Assembly (NCBI GenBank): GCA_003952965.2
Contig: CM025854.1
Span: 4,115,982-4,179,981, forward strand
Reading direction: 5' to 3'
Length of the DNA stretch: 64,000 bases
From: Morella rubra
Taxonomy: Eukaryota; Streptophyta; Magnoliopsida; Fagales; Myricaceae
Part shown: piece after piece, positions 59,316 through 64,000 of the stretch
Numbering within the stretch: position 1 is the stretch's first letter
Layout of the letters: every line of letters begins with the position of its first letter
Position numbers and translations under genes: made by a program
Notes under the pieces: generated by a model
What the model was told of the DNA's origin: nothing
The model's database searches: none
The model's input: only the letters and a program-made list of their open reading frames with translations

Positions 59316-59650
59316 CACTACAGGAATAAAGGCCTATAGCGGCGGCCGTACACCGCCGCTATAGGTCCAAAACCAAAACCGCTCCTATAGCAGCGGTTTT
59401 ATAGCGGTATCTTAGACCGCCGCTATCCGTCGGTGGCACCTATAGCCGCGCTACAGATCGTTCGCGGTGAAAAGTTGGCTCTATAGCGGCGGTCTGACCG
59501 CCGCTGTGTGACCGCCTCTATATAGCCAACGTATACACCAGCGGTCTCCACAACCGCCGCTATAGGGCTGTGCCGACGGAGATATAGCGGCGGTCACGGC
59601 CGCCGCTAAAAAACCGCTGCTATAGGTAGGATATAGCAGCGGTTTTGGAA
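59316..59650 (+). mobile_element. CACTA (En/Spm) transposon end, running into gap
   Basis: The terminus cactacaggaataaaggcc starts at 59316, preceded by a possible 3-bp target atg. It is followed by many direct and inverted copies of a subterminal motif, tatagcggcggt / accgccgctata, much more GC-rich than the neighbourhood. Subterminal arrays are where CACTA transposases bind. The other end is not visible. Confidence 0.85.
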
Positions 59651-60650
59651 NNNNNNNNNNNNNNNNNNNNNNNNNNNNNNNNNNNNNNNNNNNNNNNNNN
59701 NNNNNNNNNNNNNNNNNNNNNNNNNNNNNNNNNNNNNNNNNNNNNNNNNNNNNNNNNNNNNNNNNNNNNNNNNNNNNNNNNNNNNNNNNNNNNNNNNNNN
59801 NNNNNNNNNNNNNNNNNNNNNNNNNNNNNNNNNNNNNNNNNNNNNNNNNNNNNNNNNNNNNNNNNNNNNNNNNNNNNNNNNNNNNNNNNNNNNNNNNNNN
59901 NNNNNNNNNNNNNNNNNNNNNNNNNNNNNNNNNNNNNNNNNNNNNNNNNNNNNNNNNNNNNNNNNNNNNNNNNNNNNNNNNNNNNNNNNNNNNNNNNNNN
60001 NNNNNNNNNNNNNNNNNNNNNNNNNNNNNNNNNNNNNNNNNNNNNNNNNNNNNNNNNNNNNNNNNNNNNNNNNNNNNNNNNNNNNNNNNNNNNNNNNNNN
60101 NNNNNNNNNNNNNNNNNNNNNNNNNNNNNNNNNNNNNNNNNNNNNNNNNNNNNNNNNNNNNNNNNNNNNNNNNNNNNNNNNNNNNNNNNNNNNNNNNNNN
60201 NNNNNNNNNNNNNNNNNNNNNNNNNNNNNNNNNNNNNNNNNNNNNNNNNNNNNNNNNNNNNNNNNNNNNNNNNNNNNNNNNNNNNNNNNNNNNNNNNNNN
60301 NNNNNNNNNNNNNNNNNNNNNNNNNNNNNNNNNNNNNNNNNNNNNNNNNNNNNNNNNNNNNNNNNNNNNNNNNNNNNNNNNNNNNNNNNNNNNNNNNNNN
60401 NNNNNNNNNNNNNNNNNNNNNNNNNNNNNNNNNNNNNNNNNNNNNNNNNNNNNNNNNNNNNNNNNNNNNNNNNNNNNNNNNNNNNNNNNNNNNNNNNNNN
60501 NNNNNNNNNNNNNNNNNNNNNNNNNNNNNNNNNNNNNNNNNNNNNNNNNNNNNNNNNNNNNNNNNNNNNNNNNNNNNNNNNNNNNNNNNNNNNNNNNNNN
60601 NNNNNNNNNNNNNNNNNNNNNNNNNNNNNNNNNNNNNNNNNNNNNNNNNN
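59651..60650. other. Assembly gap, exactly 1000 N
   Basis: Scaffold gap placed inside a highly self-complementary CACTA end and just before the KNL1 leader. Confidence 0.99.
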
Positions 60651-60738
60651 TTGCTAATCCGACGAATTGAATCTGAATTTCCATAGAACCTGATAAAGAA
60701 GTGCAGTGTAAGTGTAAAGTTCATAACTTGCATCGAAA

Positions 60739-63700
60739 ATGGCCTCGGGAGAACCCGTTAACACGCATACCGAAGAGGAGACCATCGCCCTCAAGAAGAA
60801 GCGTGCCAACCGCCGTGTGAGCTTCGCCGATGTCGAGATCACCTCTGTCCACATCTTCAACCGCGACGAGGACTTCTCTGATGACCATCCCACCATCCCT
60901 AGCGCCTCTCACTCTCAGCAAGAGGTCCTAGGTTTCTTCAGGGACCTGGCCGACAGCGATGATTCCTCTCCCAACGAAGATCCTGAGCGCAACTCCTTCT
61001 TGCGTCCCATTGGCTCTCCCTCTCCAGGAAGCAGCACTGTTGGCTCTGCCTCGGCCGCTTCCAACGATGACGGCTAGTCCTCGCCTTTTGTTTTTCTTTC
61101 TTACCACCCTATTTCGTTCTTTGGAAATGGAAAAAGCAAAATTTTTTCTTAACTCCTGAGTTGTTGCAGGTATGTTGTTTTTGTTTTTTTTTTTTTAACA
61201 CTTTTCATATGGTGTTATTCTTGTGTTTTCGCAGAAGACAATTTCTTTGGGCCCGTATCCGCCAATTTCATTAGACCCGGAAGGCTATCTGACTCTGCTG
61301 CCTCGGATGATATCACAATGGATTCCACCGCGTTTTCTATGCATTTCCGTAGTCTTGCAAGGTCAGATTCTGGTGCAGGAGGAGATATCAATACCCCAAC
61401 CTCCACACTGACACATCGTCTTCTTGCCTCTGAAGATAACACTACCCCTTCCCAGCCCGACTCTTCCACAGGTTTAATGGTTTTGACTAAAGCTAAGAAC
61501 CCTCCTATTAATAAAGTACGCAGCGGTGGTAAAGATTCCAATGACATGAGTATTGTGGGAGAAAACCCTCGTAGTTATGATTATGGAAGGCTCTCACCTA
61601 GATTAGATGCACTTTTGGCAGAAGGCAGCAAGGATTTAAATGCAGTAACTGTCGATTCAAAGTCATTTAAGGGGAGTGAGGATGTGCATGTGTCTACTGA
61701 GGCAAGGACTCCACCTCCTCTGCAGATTAGGGAGGCAAATGGTGGTTCTAGGACCACTCCTTTCCACCAGATTACTCATGATTACCACATCCAAACTTCC
61801 AAGCAGTTAACCAAAGTAAGAAAGAAATAATTATTTTGTTTTGTTCTGTCTTACTTTTAATTTTGATTAGAGGGTTGGCCTTCTGCTTTGGTTTGCGTCA
61901 TAGTTGGTATTTCTTATTTAGTATCATATGCCTAGCAATTCTTTGGAGGCCACCTCGAGTGCTTGCACTCAGTATCTTTGGTGACTGTGATAGGCTTTGG
62001 TTTTCTTAGAGTCTTTGTCACTGCAACAGCATTCAAATTTTTTCCAGTTGGCGCCCCTTTACTTCTTATGTTCTCATGACATGTTTGTAATCAGCTTCTT
62101 CTGTGCATGAGTGGTGAGATAATTTCAATGATGTGGCTCATCTTATGGTCAGGCAGTCTGTGACTGGGGAACTGTTTAGATAATAAAGGTGATGCCTTCT
62201 ATGTGCTGACACCAATCTGTGGTTGCTTTGTTGAGTCTGCTTATCTTTCTTAGAGCATGCTGGCAGCATTACTAATGAATAAACTGTACAGTTCTACACG
62301 ATACTTCTTTGGATTTAGCTAAGAGTTTGGAATTTCTTTAGAGGAGTTCTTCCCAAGAGCTAAGGCACAGACTTGTATGTTAAAAATCATTTTGTTTGCA
62401 GGCAAATGAGGAATTAATTGAAGACGCAGTTGAAATGAGTATGCCAATACCTCAGTTCATTGATGATAATGGAGGCACTCCATCAAATGAGAATGTTAGA
62501 GTTCTTCAGTTGGATGTCTCTTCACAGTCCAAACCTGCATATCAACCTTCAAGTGAAGGCATCGTAAAAGGAAATGCTACTCAAGTCAGAAAACATATCT
62601 CTGAGATCAATCAGAAATCTGGCCTGCAATATGAACGTCTGTTGGAGGAATCCATATCTTTATCATCTTCGAAACAATGGCAATCATTTGTGAATACTCC
62701 TAATTCGGCCAACTATATTGGGATTGTAACTCCTTCCTCAGAACTCCCAGTTTCCTTTTCTGGTGAGGAATGCATTAGACACGATGAGAGTGCATCTTCC
62801 ATTAGGAAAAGCATTTCCAAGTTAAGAATTCCTGAGCCTTCTCCTCGTTCCTCTAGTCTGAAAGAGGGAATTGATAAATTGAGGCACAGATTATTGAATT
62901 ACTGTTCCGTGCCTTGTCTATCTAATTCTGTTCTTGCTGGAAGTAGCACTCGTCTTCAAGAGAGATATAGAGGTACTCCCATAGCTCAGTTAGAGGAGCA
63001 CTTACGAGCTGCTGATGTGAAGAAGGGGGAAGATGAGAATTTGATCAACATAGATGGTGATGGAATGAGGACCCCCAAAAGAATGGACAATTTTTGCCCA
63101 AACGGACAGACCTTAGACATTGCAAAAGCTGGAGAATCTTCCCATCACATGTCTATGGGCCTTCTTTCCAAGGACAAACTTAAGAAGCCAATGGATGAAC
63201 GTGATAGCCATTCTCCTCTCGTAGCTGCCAAACAGGACTCATTGCTTTCTGAAAGGAGAGCAGAGTTTGTGTCACCCTTCTCAAATACTTCCCATGTCAA
63301 AGAGTTTTCTCAAGCAGAAAGGGTCGTTGTAAATAACCATCCTAATCTTCAAAATGAATCTGAAACGTTTACAAATGTCCGAAGCCATTCGTGGGACAGG
63401 GATGTTATGAATTCTCTGTTTGAAAGTGCAGACAAGAACCTTCAGGATGGAGCAGACCGACATGAGTCAGATTTCCAGAAAAGAAGTAAAAATGAGCCTT
63501 CTCCTGAAAAGGTCATAGTTTTCTTCTATAGTAAATCGTGCATTTTTATAGACTCTCCTATGTATTTTGGTTGCAAATTCTATCTGAAATGCAGCTTCAC
63601 ACATGGCTGTGTGAAGTGTTCACATATCAACTCTGACCTTAATAGGTTGGGTTTTAGACTAAGATCTACTATCATTCAACATTTGTCTTTCTAACAGCTG

Positions 63701-64000
63701 CAGACAGGGACGAACCTAGGAATTTCCTATTGGGGGGCTGGGGGGGCCATGGCCCTCCTGCCCCCTGGCTTTGTCTCTGGTGAGAGATACATTAGTCTGG
63801 TGAAATCAGTAATCAAACGCACACATGCAAACTCATTCAAACACTTGCACAATTTGACATTGAGTTTGTGTATAGAGTCTCTCCAAGAAAGATCCAGCCC
63901 AAAGTCTTACCTGTAATGTGTCATATCAGAGCTCCAACAGGGAAAAGCCAACTGAGAGTCCTACCAGTAAAGTGTTGACTCCTACCCTCTGTGGGCAAGA
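60739..64000 (+). CDS. KNL1: Kinetochore scaffold KNL1-like (Spc7/KNL1), 5' part
   Basis: An outer-kinetochore scaffold of the KMN network that docks PP1 phosphatase and checkpoint proteins. Exons: 60739-61072, 61235-61815 (AAA|gtaaga), 62402-63511 (AAG|gtcata), and probably one from 63930. The first intron appears to use a GC donor (ACG|gctagt) with ttcgcag. Seen: KKKRANRRVSFADVEI with the PP1-docking RVSF at residues 26-29, then DNFFGPVSANFIRPG, and the MELT-like DITMDSTAFSMHFRSL. After that comes a long, low-complexity Ser-rich region with SSIRKSISKLRIPEPSPRSS. All seen exons are open. The C-terminal coiled-coil/RWD part lies beyond the window. The ATG at 60739 begins the conserved basic N-terminus. 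Confidence 0.88.
63704..63778. mobile_element. Short fold-back element in a KNL1 intron
   Basis: It begins cagggacgaacctagg and ends ctggctttgtctctg, which are imperfect complements around a G-run/ccatgg/C-run core. A similar start (ggacgaagctaggggg) occurs at 40120. It resembles a tiny transposon remnant; the family is not identified. Confidence 0.5.

Noticed and set aside
61215-61547. 110-codon minus-strand frame in KNL1 exon 2
   Set aside because: Antisense shadow of a well-supported coding exon.

Overview
This is a 64 kb piece of nuclear DNA from a flowering plant, most likely a woody or perennial eudicot. The evidence is spliced genes with GT-AG introns, a plant-type matrixin, a SINAT ubiquitin ligase, wall-associated kinase (WAK) remnants, a plant KNL1 kinetochore gene, and Mutator, hAT, Harbinger, CACTA and Sirevirus (Ty1/Copia) mobile elements. 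The species cannot be named from sequence alone. There are two assembly gaps (24727-24827 and exactly 1000 N at 59651-60650), so this is a draft assembly.

Layout. Positions 1-12406 form a giant inverted repeat with its axis near 6201 and arms of about 6.2 kb. Each arm carries a matrix-metalloproteinase (MMP) gene and the end of the same Mutator-like element (MULE). The right-hand MULE is complete (9059-16592) with 208-209 bp terminal inverted repeats and a 9-bp target duplication. It encodes a disabled transposase on the plus strand and a convergent GRF-zinc-finger/coiled-coil/membrane protein on the minus strand. From 17.3 to 24.4 kb lies a graveyard of MMP paralogs: one nearly full-length pseudogene, one promoter split by an hAT element, two short minus-strand fragments (one neighbouring an hAT MITE), and one locus whose promoter is joined directly to its 3' end.

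At 24.45-25.9 kb a Sirevirus LTR fragment runs into a gap, followed by the last two exons of a SINAT gene. From 26 to 34.7 kb I recognise no gene. WAK remnants lie at 34.8-35.6 kb (extracellular domain), 40.0-40.1 kb (EGF piece) and 57.5-58.6 kb (kinase), all on the minus strand and all broken. Their order excludes one split gene; they look like remains of a tandem WAK cluster.

From 42.3 to 56.6 kb is a nested composite bounded by short inverted repeats. It holds a second large inverted repeat (42470-48073) made of the downstream ORF of a Sirevirus, the decayed gag-pol and one LTR of that Sirevirus (to 55126), and a 5'-truncated processed copy of a chloroplast EF-Tu (tufA) mRNA with a 29-bp target duplication. 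A CACTA end at 59316 runs into the second gap.

The right end (60739-64000) is the start of an apparently intact KNL1 gene with the PP1-docking RVSF motif. The most credible working genes are KNL1, SINAT (5' end hidden) and perhaps the right-arm MMP, although that protein lacks its last residues and two structural-zinc histidines. Many differences between the arms of the large inverted repeats are single-base indels, so some frameshifts may be consensus errors and the 12.4 kb palindrome needs read-level confirmation.
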